A stretch of DNA of 64,000 nt from QNZT01 sp964573205. GTDB taxonomy: Bacteria; Campylobacterota; Campylobacteria; Campylobacterales; QNZT01. The first letter of the stretch is position 1. Every line of letters starts with the position of its first letter. The stretch spans positions 104,619 through 168,618 of the forward strand of contig CAZNIT010000041.1 in the NCBI GenBank assembly GCA_964573205.1, read 5' to 3'. A program made the translations under genes and the position numbers. Positions 25,637 to 34,455 of the stretch are shown here, piece after piece. The notes beneath the pieces are model-generated. The model did no database searches, was not told the DNA's origin, and saw nothing but the letters and a program-made list of their open reading frames with translations.

Positions 25637-27354
25637 CTTATCTCCTCTTTAAGTTTTGATTTTATCCATAATACATCGTACGGCTCTATCGTGATTTCTT
25701 CACATTCAACTTTTTTACCGTAAATAAGCTCGATTCCCTTCGCTTGCAAGTAATCACCCAAATCAAAGCAAATACGCTCATTCGTAAAATTATTTATGGC
25801 GAGAAGTTGTTCGCAAAAATCTCTCGATACCCTTTTTATAACAAATAGACCGCTTTTGATCTCGAAAAACTCAAACGGTGCGTAAGGATTAAAAACTTTT
25901 TGCATCTTTCTTATCGACAAAAGTTTTTTGTAACTTCTATACACCATAGCTCTTAAATTTCCGGGAGTACCCAGCTCTTTATCGAGTATCTCATAGTTTA
26001 GCTTTTCTCTGTTTATAGATCGATAAACTCCCGTCCTTTTTACCGCATCTTTATCACTAAGCGAACCTACCAACGAATGGAAGTAGATCCCCGCAACTCC
26101 GGGCATCGCTAGAGTGACCGCTTGAGTCAGAAGCATCTTTTTCGCCCTTAAATGATTCGGTTCACAAGGATCGCTTATTATATCGATATAGCTTGCGTTT
26201 AGTTCATACGGACTCTTCTCTTTATCGTTTACAGCTCGATAAGATACGTATCCGCCTCTTTTTTGTACGATTTTCACCAAATCTTCTATCTCCTCTTTAC
26301 TCAAAAGTTCGCTTACCGGACGAACTCCGCATCCGTCATGACTTGCCGTAAAATTGAAAAAACAGACTTTATCGCTTGGTAAAGAGAGGCTTTTGGCCCA
26401 ATTTATAAGTACCGTCGTATCGGATTTTAGAACCGAATGAGCTAAAAGAGGAGGAAGCGCAAAATTGTAAACCATCTGCGCTTCGTTTTCACCGTTTCCG
26501 AAATATGATATATTTTCATCATGAGGAACATTTGTTTCAGTTACTATGATAAGCTCCGGTGAAACCAAATGAAGCACTTCACGCATAAGCTGTATGATCT
26601 GATGAGTTTGAGGAAGATGTATGCATTCACTTCCGATCTCTTTCCACAAAAAAGCTATTGCGTCCAATCTAATAATATTCGCCCCTTGCTCGACATAAAA
26701 TAAGAGCGCATCCAACACATCGATCAAAACTTTATAATATCCGTAATTCAAATCGACCTGATCTTTACTGAAAGTCGTCCAAATATAATGGATTTTGCCT
26801 TCGCAATCTTTGTACTCATGAAGAAGAGGCAGGGTTCTTGGTCTTACTACTTTTGAGAGATCTACACTAGGATCCATATCTAAAAAATACTCTTTATATT
26901 TCGGATCGTTCGCCAAAAAACTCTTAAACCAATACGAATATTGAGATATATGATTTATCACACCGTCGAACATAAGACGATAATTAAGCGACAAGTTTTT
27001 GATATCTTCCCAAGAGCCCATCCTAGGCGATACGTCTTTATAATCTATCACGGAAAAACCGTCATCGGAAGAGTAGGGATAAAAAGGAAGAATATGAACC
27101 GTATTTATCACATCTTTTACATGTTCGTCCAAAAAAAGTTTCAAAGTCGCAAGCGGCTCTTCATCCGGTCTTACAACTTGATCGCCGTAAGTTATTAGTA
27201 TCATATCCTCTTGCGTAAGCTCGTACGATTTGGGTTTGATCCTCTTTTTATATTTACGAATAAGTTCTTCTATCTCCAAAAGAGCTTTTTTCGCATCTTC
27301 ACTCTCATACAGAAGTTTCAACCTAACGAATATATCTTCGAGTTTTTTATTCAT
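25633..27354 (-). CDS. GH13_18-type glycoside phosphorylase (probable glucosylglycerate phosphorylase)
   Basis: 573 aa, of sucrose-phosphorylase-like (GH13_18) architecture. The catalytic set is visible: nucleophile Asp231 in IIRLDAIAF, acid/base Glu273 in IVTETNVPHDE, and the transition-state aspartate Asp340 in TASHDGCGVRP. The family phosphorolyses sucrose, glucosylglycerol or 2-O-glucosylglycerate to glucose-1-phosphate. The GpgS-like, phosphatase and glycerate-kinase neighbours favour glucosylglycerate; this is inference from context, since active-site loop residues alone do not settle the acceptor. Cytoplasmic: no signal peptide. It overlaps the synthase gene by 8 bases. Confidence 0.82.
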   Translation of the reverse strand: MNKKLEDIFVRLKLLYESEDAKKALLEIEELIRKYKKRIKPKSYELTQEDMILITYGDQVVRPDEEPLATLKLFLDEHVKDVINTVHILPFYPYSSDDGFSVIDYKDVSPRMGSWEDIKNLSLNYRLMFDGVINHISQYSYWFKSFLANDPKYKEYFLDMDPSVDLSKVVRPRTLPLLHEYKDCEGKIHYIWTTFSKDQVDLNYGYYKVLIDVLDALLFYVEQGANIIRLDAIAFLWKEIGSECIHLPQTHQIIQLMREVLHLVSPELIIVTETNVPHDENISYFGNGENEAQMVYNFALPPLLAHSVLKSDTTVLINWAKSLSLPSDKVCFFNFTASHDGCGVRPVSELLSKEEIEDLVKIVQKRGGYVSYRAVNDKEKSPYELNASYIDIISDPCEPNHLRAKKMLLTQAVTLAMPGVAGIYFHSLVGSLSDKDAVKRTGVYRSINREKLNYEILDKELGTPGNLRAMVYRSYKKLLSIRKMQKVFNPYAPFEFFEIKSGLFVIKRVSRDFCEQLLAINNFTNERICFDLGDYLQAKGIELIYGKKVECEEITIEPYDVLWIKSKLKEEIR

Positions 27355-28555
27355 TATCCATTCTCACGGCTTCGTTGTATCTATAAGTAAAATGAGGAAG
27401 CACCGAGCGTACCGCAGTCCAAGCCGAAAGAAGAGGCACCCCCATAGGATCTTCGTTAAAACCTTCGTTCGCGGCTTTTAAAGAGTTGGTAAATTCCAAA
27501 ATCGCGGCCAATTCCTCTTGCCTGTCATATGCCAAACCGTTTACTTCGGATATAACGCTATATTGAGCTATAGCTCTTTGAGCCTCTTCATAATAGGTCG
27601 TCAACAAGGCGTTAAATTTTGCATTTGAAAAAGTTACTCCGCTCTGACTCATAATACGAAAAATAGTTTCCGCTATCTCTTTTGTCATTTGTGAAACTCC
27701 GCCTCCGGCTTCCGATCCGAGATCTTGATGTTTATGTTCATAAGTTTCCATAATTTCCGATTGGCATATTCTCTTTTTCGACGTATTGTGATAGACTTCG
27801 CTCAAAGTCGAGACTTCAAGCCCCCAAGTCGGAGATATCCTAATACCCCTTGCAAGCGATCTTATAAAGGCGAACTCTCCGGATAGAGCATATCTGAAGC
27901 TACCCATATAGTCCAAATATCTACTCTTGCCGAATATCCTCTCCAAAGATTTTAAAAGCGGTGTATAAAAAAGTCTTGTGGCACGTCCGTGAACCTTTTT
28001 GGAAACTCTGGCATAGTAACCTTTGTTAAACTCGAAATCAAATCCGGGATGAACGATAGGATAAAAAAGACGAGCCGGAATCTCTCTTGAATAATTTACG
28101 ATATCACAATCATGAAGAGCTATGGCGTATGCGTTATGATCAGATAGAATATATCCCATCATCATCCAGACATTAAGCCCTTTACCGCGTATATTCGTAC
28201 TTTGAAATCCTGCTTTTTTCAACTCGTCTTTTAGCTCCATAATACGTGGACCGTCATTCCAAATAACATCCACTTTTACGGGCAGATCCCTCATAATCTC
28301 TTTGACATGCATAAACTCCTTTTCGCCAGCTTGATCCAAACCTAAAACTATTCGATAAAGGTATTTAATATTTTTGAGCTCATTTACTATATTTTTCATA
28401 GCATCCGTCTTGAACTCGCTATAAAGTGCGGGAAGTATTAAAACCATATTTCTTCTTTTTGAAAGCTTTAAAAGCTCATCTTCCATATCCTCCACACTTC
28501 TTTTGCCAAGTCTGGGAATTGTCGTGATTACACCGTTTTGAAAAAAATCTGACAT
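27347..28555 (-). CDS. GT81-like glucosyl-3-phosphoglycerate synthase
   Basis: 402 aa soluble GT-A glycosyltransferase. The metal-binding DxD is Asp149-Cys-Asp151 in LHDCDIVNYSREIPARL, GKGLNVWMMMGY lies just before it, and the C-terminal part is helical. Sequence layout matches GpgS/MpgS-type enzymes that transfer glucose or mannose from a nucleotide sugar to 3-phosphoglycerate. galU in the same operon favours UDP-glucose, hence glucosyl-3-phosphoglycerate. AAGGAG precedes the ATG. Mannosyl transfer remains possible, as the phosphatase family accepts both products. Confidence 0.82.
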   Translation of the reverse strand: MSDFFQNGVITTIPRLGKRSVEDMEDELLKLSKRRNMVLILPALYSEFKTDAMKNIVNELKNIKYLYRIVLGLDQAGEKEFMHVKEIMRDLPVKVDVIWNDGPRIMELKDELKKAGFQSTNIRGKGLNVWMMMGYILSDHNAYAIALHDCDIVNYSREIPARLFYPIVHPGFDFEFNKGYYARVSKKVHGRATRLFYTPLLKSLERIFGKSRYLDYMGSFRYALSGEFAFIRSLARGIRISPTWGLEVSTLSEVYHNTSKKRICQSEIMETYEHKHQDLGSEAGGGVSQMTKEIAETIFRIMSQSGVTFSNAKFNALLTTYYEEAQRAIAQYSVISEVNGLAYDRQEELAAILEFTNSLKAANEGFNEDPMGVPLLSAWTAVRSVLPHFTYRYNEAVRMDNE

Positions 28556-28557
28556 CT

Positions 28558-29775
28558 TTACTCCTTTATGGCTATCATAATATCCATAATGTTTGTACCG
28601 CTCTCACCGGTAACGATGAGCGTATCGGCTCTTTCGTGAAAATGATAAGAATCGTTATTTGATAAAAAAGCATCTATATCATCTTTATAATCGCAAGCCG
28701 CCACTACGGCTCCCGCCGCTTTTGTATTGCCGTCTATTCCATCGGTTCCGGCACTCAAAAAAACGATATTTTCATCATCTTTTATCTCTTTTAAAACCAA
28801 AAGCGCAAGCTCCTGATTTCGTCCGCCCTTCCCGTCTCCTTTTAAAACGACTCTGCTCTCACCGCCGAAAATCAGACAAATCGGTTTATCGCTATTTTGC
28901 TTTTTAATTAAATTCGCTATATATTTTGACAAAATCTCTACATCATCATTTAAATCACCGCGAACTATTTTCGCTTCATATCCTAAACTTTTTGCCTCAT
29001 CAAGAGCGGCTTTTAAAGCATGAGTGTTTGACGCTACTATCTTATGGCTTATCTTTGGGTTTTGCTCTTTTGGAGTCTCATTTTCACATAGTTTGATTAC
29101 ATTTTGGACACTCTCTGGTATCTTCTTCCATAAGCCGTATTTTAAAAGCACCTCTTTGGCATCTTCGCAGGTGCTCTCATCGGCATAAAACGGTGCTGAA
29201 CCGATCGTACCAAGATCATCTCCCACAACATCACTTACTACAAAAACCATACCGGAAGCTTTTGTCATATTCGCCAATCTCGAACCTTGTATAAATGAGA
29301 GCTGTTTTCTTACTTTGTTTATCTCCGCTATCGAAGCCCCGCAGGCTAAAAGAGCATCATTTACAAAAATCAGATCTTCTAAAGCAAGAGATTTACAAGG
29401 CTTTTGTAAAAGTGCCGAACTTCCGCCGGAAAGAAGATAGATAAAAAAATCATCCTCTTTCAAAGAGCGAAGTTTTGCGATCATCTTGTTCGCAGCTTCG
29501 ACGCTTTTTTTTGAAGGAGTCGGATGGGAGCTTTTAAAAACCTCTATCTTCGGCAACTTTTTTTCATAGTTTGAGACGATAAATCCGTCTTTTAGTCTAT
29601 CACCGATTTTCATCATAACCGCTTCAGCCATCTTAAGACTCGCTTTTCCGGAACCAAAAAGCATGATCTCTTTTTTTGTTACGGTATCTAACTCATAATT
29701 TAGATTTAAAGGATCGACAGCCAAGAGAGCTTTTTTGAAAATTTCCCGGGCATTTTTTTTATGCGCCTTCAACAA
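28558..29775 (-). CDS. Glycerate 2-kinase (GckA/MOFRL family)
   Basis: 405 aa, the two-domain GckA/TtuD/MOFRL type that makes 2-phosphoglycerate from D-glycerate and ATP. SGGSSALLQKP, VVSDVVGDDLGTIGSAPF and the C-terminal MOFRL block SAGTDGIDGNTKAAGAV are typical. The start is TTG (a second TTG follows at once) behind AAGGG; no upstream ATG fits. Here it would return glycerate released from glucosylglycerate to lower glycolysis. It overlaps the phosphatase gene by 17 bases. Confidence 0.9.
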   Translation of the reverse strand: MLKAHKKNAREIFKKALLAVDPLNLNYELDTVTKKEIMLFGSGKASLKMAEAVMMKIGDRLKDGFIVSNYEKKLPKIEVFKSSHPTPSKKSVEAANKMIAKLRSLKEDDFFIYLLSGGSSALLQKPCKSLALEDLIFVNDALLACGASIAEINKVRKQLSFIQGSRLANMTKASGMVFVVSDVVGDDLGTIGSAPFYADESTCEDAKEVLLKYGLWKKIPESVQNVIKLCENETPKEQNPKISHKIVASNTHALKAALDEAKSLGYEAKIVRGDLNDDVEILSKYIANLIKKQNSDKPICLIFGGESRVVLKGDGKGGRNQELALLVLKEIKDDENIVFLSAGTDGIDGNTKAAGAVVAACDYKDDIDAFLSNNDSYHFHERADTLIVTGESGTNIMDIMIAIKE

Positions 29776-30514
29776 GAACCCTTTTTAAAGACTCGTTCCA
29801 ACCTCTACTTCCCGGACTTTTCGCTTTGATTAGATTTGAGAGCTTCAGATCTATGAAAGTGTTGTCATATCTTGGTATCAAAATCGCTATATCCGCGACC
29901 TTTAACATCGAGATATCGTTTGGGCTGTCTCCAAGAGCTATGCTTTTATATCCCTCATATCGAGAAAGAACTCTTTTTACCGCTTCGCCTTTATCTTGAT
30001 CTTTACCGACACAATGATAAAATCTGCCGCCCTCTAGTATCTTAAATCCCTCTTTTTCGGCAACCTCTTTTAAAGAGGCTAATTTTTCCTTATCCTTTAG
30101 TAAAAACGGTTCGCTAAAATCTCTATGTTTTGCAAGAAGCGCTCTCTTTTCATCAAAATCCGTATGTGCCATCAACTCTTTTGTGCTCATATTTGAAAAA
30201 CTGAGTATTCCAAAATTATCTTTATATCGATTTATAAAAGAGATGATCTCCCGGTGATCTTTTCCAAGCTTTACAAAAGTGCCGTCTTCATAATAGACAC
30301 AAGCACCGTTTTCAACGATAAACGAGGAGTTTATTCCCATCTTTTTTTGCAAGATTTCACACTCTTTTTTCGTTTTGCTGGTATTGTATATGATATCGAT
30401 ATCGTTACTTTTTAAAAAAGAGATCATAGGCAACGCTTCTTTGAAACTATAATCTCCATGATTTAACAAACTACCGTCAAGATCGGTAAAGACGACATAT
30501 CCGTTATTTCGCAA
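29759..30514 (-). CDS. HAD-IIB phosphatase, mannosyl/glucosyl-3-phosphoglycerate phosphatase family
   Basis: 251 aa. The nucleophile motif is FTDLDGSLL (Asp11, Asp13), the second motif YNTSKT, and the Mg2+ motif ALGDSPNDISML. These place it in the HAD-IIB MpgP/GpgP group, which dephosphorylates the product of GpgS/MpgS. Its place between pgi and glycerate kinase, with the synthase one gene away, supports glucosyl-3-phosphoglycerate as substrate. It overlaps pgi by 11 bases. Confidence 0.85.
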   Translation of the reverse strand: MRNNGYVVFTDLDGSLLNHGDYSFKEALPMISFLKSNDIDIIYNTSKTKKECEILQKKMGINSSFIVENGACVYYEDGTFVKLGKDHREIISFINRYKDNFGILSFSNMSTKELMAHTDFDEKRALLAKHRDFSEPFLLKDKEKLASLKEVAEKEGFKILEGGRFYHCVGKDQDKGEAVKRVLSRYEGYKSIALGDSPNDISMLKVADIAILIPRYDNTFIDLKLSNLIKAKSPGSRGWNESLKRVLVEGA

Positions 30515-31748
30515 ACTTCTCCTTCAGTATCCTTTTACCAAGTTCCACTCCGGGCTGATCATAAGTATCTATACCAAGAAAATAACCGCAAAGAGATGTT
30601 AAAAGCTCATAATAAAAGATCATATAACCCACACTCTTTTCATGAAGTCTATCTATCTCTATCAGATCTACGCTTATGCCCTGATCAAGAATACTTTGCA
30701 TAGTAGCGTCACACTGAGCGTTTATAAGCTCATTAAAGGTATGTCCGTTTATAAAATCCGTACTCTCTAAAAACTTCAAAGAAATATGCGGTATCTTTAA
30801 ATCTTTTTGAAAATCTTTCACTTTGATCATGGTTACGGTTTTATCTCTTGGTCCCTCTATCAAAAGCTGCAAAAAAGAGTGCTGGTCGATAGAACCGATA
30901 ATACCAATCGGCGTTAAACCGCAGTTTTCACCCCTTTTGTTCACTTTACCCAAAGACTCGCCCCAAAGCTGAACATACCAGTCATTAAATGCTCTAAAAG
31001 CACTCGCATATGAAAAGAGTACATTTATAGGAAGATATGAACTATGCGAGACATAATAATGAGCTTTTTGCACAAGCGGATTTTCTTTCTTTTCAAAAAA
31101 CGAGTCCCTTATCTCTTTCGCACCTGATAAAATCTCTTTTATATCATACCCCAAAAGAGAAAGGGGCAAAAGCCCGACGGCTGAAAAAACGGAAAATCTT
31201 CCACCGACATTTAACGGTATATGAAAACACTCCAATCCAAACTTTTCGCTGAATTTATCTAAAGGAGAACCTCTATCCGTAATAGTCACAAAATGGGAGC
31301 GAAATTTCTCATCTCCTATCTCTATGTCGAAATAGTTCAAAATATATTTCAGATGAGAAGTGGTCTCTATCGTAGAGCCCGATTTTGAAATAACTATAAA
31401 AAGCGTCTCATCAAAAACGATATTTTTTATAACATTTTCTATCTCAATCGGATCGACATTTTCAAAAAAAAGAAGCTCTTTTTCATTTCTATGTTTCGTA
31501 TGCATAAGCAGAGTATCCACGGCTCTTGTTCCAAGAGACGATCCGCCAATCCCGATAACGGCGATTTTTTTAATATCCTTAACTTCATCCTTCTTACAAA
31601 AAGAGTCTATTTTCGAGACTATCTCCCCCTCCGGCAGTTTATAGTAACCGACATCATCGCTTTTCATCTGCCTATATAAAGCTTCATACGCTTCCTCAAT
31701 ATGCGAAGCGCTAATTTTCGGTTCAAAAAAAAGCTCCTGATTTATCAA
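30504..31748 (-). CDS. pgi: Glucose-6-phosphate isomerase
   Basis: 414 aa, the short form found in Campylobacterota (E. coli type is about 550). VIGIGGSSLGTRA, VISKSGSTIETT, NVGGRFSVFSAVGLLPL and QPGVELGKR are conserved. It interconverts glucose-6-phosphate and fructose-6-phosphate. The likely start is a TTG behind AAAGGA. In this operon it connects gluconeogenic carbon to glucose phosphates used for glucosylglycerate. Confidence 0.94.
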   Translation of the reverse strand: MINQELFFEPKISASHIEEAYEALYRQMKSDDVGYYKLPEGEIVSKIDSFCKKDEVKDIKKIAVIGIGGSSLGTRAVDTLLMHTKHRNEKELLFFENVDPIEIENVIKNIVFDETLFIVISKSGSTIETTSHLKYILNYFDIEIGDEKFRSHFVTITDRGSPLDKFSEKFGLECFHIPLNVGGRFSVFSAVGLLPLSLLGYDIKEILSGAKEIRDSFFEKKENPLVQKAHYYVSHSSYLPINVLFSYASAFRAFNDWYVQLWGESLGKVNKRGENCGLTPIGIIGSIDQHSFLQLLIEGPRDKTVTMIKVKDFQKDLKIPHISLKFLESTDFINGHTFNELINAQCDATMQSILDQGISVDLIEIDRLHEKSVGYMIFYYELLTSLCGYFLGIDTYDQPGVELGKRILKEKFAK

Positions 31749-31758
31749 TGTGTATCCT

Positions 31759-32853
31759 TTAAAAACTTTTGATTACTCTCAAAAACACTTCATAAAGCGC
31801 TTTTACCTCATCTACGGGAGTAGATTCGTTAGGTGCGTGAATAGTGTCGTTTACTACGCCGAACTCCACCGTATCTATACCGAATTCTCCAAAAAACCTG
31901 GCATCGCTTGTACCTCCGGCAGTTGAATATTTTGCATCAATTCCGGTAACGGCTTCAATACTTTCATGCACTTTTTGTACCACTTTGGAGTTTCTGTTTG
32001 TAACAAAAGGCTTGGCGGACTGGTTGAGTACCAGCGTATAATCCATCTCTTTAAAATATTTATGTACAAATTCTTCTACATCTTCTTTTGTCGTTTTTGT
32101 AGAGTTTCTAACATTGAACATCATCTTAAGCTTTCCCGGAGTAACATTCGTCACTTCCATACCGGCACGAATATCGGTAATGACAAATTGGCTCGGAGAA
32201 AAATTTTCATCTCCCTCATCAAGATTTACACCCGCCATATGCGGTAAAACCTGAGCGACTTTGTGAATAGGGTTTTTAGCTTTTTCAGGATACGCCGCAT
32301 GACCTTGTGTACCGATTTTTTCAATGATACCGTTTATAGATCCTCTTCGACCGATCTTGATCGCATCTCCGAAAACCTTCTCGCAAGTCGGCTCGGCTAC
32401 GATCACATAATCCGGAAGAAAATCGATCGATTTTAACTTTTTTATCATCTGGATCGTACCGTACTTAGCGTCTCCCTCTTCGTCGCTTGTAAGTAGTACG
32501 GAGAGAGTTCCGTTAAAGTTTTTGACATCTTTACATGCTTTTAGAAACGCGCACACGCCACTTTTCATATCTTGGGTGCCGCGTGCTGTAATTCTGCCCT
32601 CTTTTAAAAGTGGCTTGAACGGATCGCTATTCCATCCCTCTCCCGGCGGTACGACATCTATATGTCCGGCGAAACAGAGATGATCTCCTTTTGAAAATTT
32701 TTTATACAAAAAAAGGTTTTTGACTCCCTCCTTTTCAAAATAGATACTCTCGAACTCATCAAGATACCCTTCGATAAAATCCATCGCGCCGTCGTCGTCG
32801 GGAGTAACGGATCTATATCGAAGCAGTTTTTCAAACAGAGGGATCAGTTCCAT
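31759..32853 (-). CDS. dapE: Succinyl-diaminopimelate desuccinylase
   Basis: 364 aa zinc peptidase-family enzyme of lysine and meso-diaminopimelate synthesis. Metal ligands are visible: His64 and the dipeptide Asp66 in GHIDVVPPGEGW, Asp95 in RGTQDMKSG, and Glu125/Glu126 in TSDEEGDAKYG. The central lid and dimerisation domain covers about 175-290. It lies 10 bases before pgi, so it is probably co-transcribed with the carbohydrate genes although its pathway is unrelated. Confidence 0.93.
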   Translation of the reverse strand: MELIPLFEKLLRYRSVTPDDDGAMDFIEGYLDEFESIYFEKEGVKNLFLYKKFSKGDHLCFAGHIDVVPPGEGWNSDPFKPLLKEGRITARGTQDMKSGVCAFLKACKDVKNFNGTLSVLLTSDEEGDAKYGTIQMIKKLKSIDFLPDYVIVAEPTCEKVFGDAIKIGRRGSINGIIEKIGTQGHAAYPEKAKNPIHKVAQVLPHMAGVNLDEGDENFSPSQFVITDIRAGMEVTNVTPGKLKMMFNVRNSTKTTKEDVEEFVHKYFKEMDYTLVLNQSAKPFVTNRNSKVVQKVHESIEAVTGIDAKYSTAGGTSDARFFGEFGIDTVEFGVVNDTIHAPNESTPVDEVKALYEVFLRVIKSF

Positions 32854-32862
32854 AAAAAATCT

Positions 32863-33210
32863 CTATTTTTTTTTAGGATTTTCATAAAAAACATAAGATG
32901 TCGAATAATCGCTAAACTCAAAATAGACTCTATCCTCTCCCTCATCCACTTTACCGTTTAAATTTTCATCTAATATTCCGTAACCGTATCTATACGGTCT
33001 GTCGGTATCGCCGCCGGTACTGACCGCGGTTGAGAGTTTATCTATCTTTAAAAATTTTTTAACGAGTTTATCTCCGGCATATACTTCAAGAACTCCATCG
33101 GTTCCCGTCCAGTTTTGAATGGCGCGACCTAGCTTGTTTTGCGTCTCTTGAGTACATCCGCTTAAAAACAGCATTGCAAATGCCGCAGATATAAGTATGC
33201 TCTTTTTCAT
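32863..33210 (-). CDS. Small lipoprotein with EF-hand-like loop
   Basis: 115 aa from the ATG with AAAGGAG upstream. The signal peptide ends in the lipobox LFLSGC, so the protein is lipid-anchored. The C-terminal half has DENLNGKVDEGED, an EF-hand/dockerin-like calcium loop pattern. No family recognised. It lies 9 bases before dapE and is probably the first gene of that transcript. Confidence 0.72.
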   Translation of the reverse strand: MKKSILISAAFAMLFLSGCTQETQNKLGRAIQNWTGTDGVLEVYAGDKLVKKFLKIDKLSTAVSTGGDTDRPYRYGYGILDENLNGKVDEGEDRVYFEFSDYSTSYVFYENPKKK

Positions 33211-33381
33211 GATTTTATCTCCTTTTGTAATTTTATTGAAAAAGTATTTTATCATAATTTTAAATATTTATTACACTATTGAAAATAAACGCCATCATCG
33301 AAAAAAGATCGGCAAATATAAAAAAACAGAGCGCTTCATCTCTTAAAATTCATCGAATGAAATAATTTATATAAAAGTCTC

Positions 33382-33410
33382 TTGACTTTTTCAAGACTAT
33401 ATGGTATGGT
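33382..33410 (+). promoter_or_regulatory. Sigma-70-type promoter for the amrS operon
   Basis: TTGACT at 33382-33387 and TATGGT at 33405-33410 with a 17-base spacer. This is the clearest classical -35/-10 pair in the window. Transcription would start near 33417, just ahead of the leader inverted repeats. Confidence 0.65.
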
Positions 33411-33419
33411 GTAGGAAAG

Positions 33420-33448
33420 TTGAGCTAGGTTATATCAACTATGCTCAA
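33420..33448 (+). promoter_or_regulatory. Leader with competing inverted repeats
   Basis: TTGAGC at 33420-33425 can pair with GCTCAA at 33443-33448, while GTTGA at 33419-33423 can pair instead with TCAAC at 33435-33439. The two pairings exclude each other. They sit between the predicted transcription start and the AAGGAG of amrS, so they may affect translation, or be an operator. Confidence 0.4.
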
Positions 33449-33462
33449 GACAAGGAGTCAAT

Positions 33463-34455
33463 ATGCAGTACTATATAAAAGAGAAAGAAAAAGATAAAAT
33501 CACCTGTATTTTATGCCGTCACTATTGCCGGCTGAAAGAGGGACAGATAGGAGTTTGCGGTGTCAACAAAAACGAAAACGGCAAACTCAAAAATTTGGTT
33601 TACAATCATCCCGTCGCTTTAAATATCGACCCGATAGAGAAGAAGCCTCTATATCATTTTCTTCCCGGAACCAAAGCTCTCTCTTTTGGAACGGTTGGAT
33701 GTAATTTCAAATGTCCTTTTTGCCAAAATTGGGATATTTCTCAGCAAACAAAAGTCAATGAAGAGATTGAGGTAACTCCTCAAAAGATGGTGGAGTTGGC
33801 GATTGAAAACAACTGCGACACAATCGCTTATACATATAACGAACCGACTATCTTTTATCCTTATGCAAAGGATATAGGGATAATAGCAAAAGAAAAAGGC
33901 ATTAAAAACATCTTCGTAAGCAACGGATTTGAAACACCGCAAATCATAGAAGATATGCCGTCATGGCTTGACGGAGCGAATATCGACCTTAAAAGCTGGG
34001 ATGAAAAATATTATAAAAAGGTCTTAAAAGGCGGACTTGAAGCGGTGAAAGATACGCTAAAAAGAATGGTCAACGCCGGAATCTGGGTAGAGGTAACCAC
34101 TCTTTTGATAGAGGGAGAAAACGACTCAAACAAAGATCTCGAAGAGATGGCGACTTTTATATCGGATGAGTTGGGAAAACATGTACCTTGGCATTTAAGC
34201 GCTTTTCACCCGGACTATAAGATGAAAGATCATGCATATACCGGTCTTGATACGCTAAAAAGAGCTAACGCCATAGCAAAAAAAGCGGGACTTTATTATG
34301 TCTATATGGGAAATGTACCGGTTCACGGCGATACTTTCTGCCCCGGATGTAACGAGCTTCTCATAGATAGAACGGGATATTCGGTGACGATAAACAATCT
34401 ACAAGACGGGCACTGCCCCAAATGTTACAGAGATATAGAAGGAGTATGGAAATGA
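33463..34455 (+). CDS. amrS: AmmeMemoRadiSam system radical SAM enzyme
   Basis: 330 aa. The radical-SAM cluster motif is Cys80-x3-Cys84-x2-Cys87 (GCNFKCPFCQNW). An N-terminal cysteine region (Cys15, Cys18, Cys22, Cys32) and a C-terminal zinc-ribbon-like pair (CPGC and CPKC) flank the barrel, as in the AmrS/PflA-like family. The chemical reaction of the AmmeMemoRadiSam set is not established to my knowledge. AAGGAG lies before the ATG. It overlaps amrB by 4 bases. Confidence 0.9.
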   Translation: MQYYIKEKEKDKITCILCRHYCRLKEGQIGVCGVNKNENGKLKNLVYNHPVALNIDPIEKKPLYHFLPGTKALSFGTVGCNFKCPFCQNWDISQQTKVNEEIEVTPQKMVELAIENNCDTIAYTYNEPTIFYPYAKDIGIIAKEKGIKNIFVSNGFETPQIIEDMPSWLDGANIDLKSWDEKYYKKVLKGGLEAVKDTLKRMVNAGIWVEVTTLLIEGENDSNKDLEEMATFISDELGKHVPWHLSAFHPDYKMKDHAYTGLDTLKRANAIAKKAGLYYVYMGNVPVHGDTFCPGCNELLIDRTGYSVTINNLQDGHCPKCYRDIEGVWK

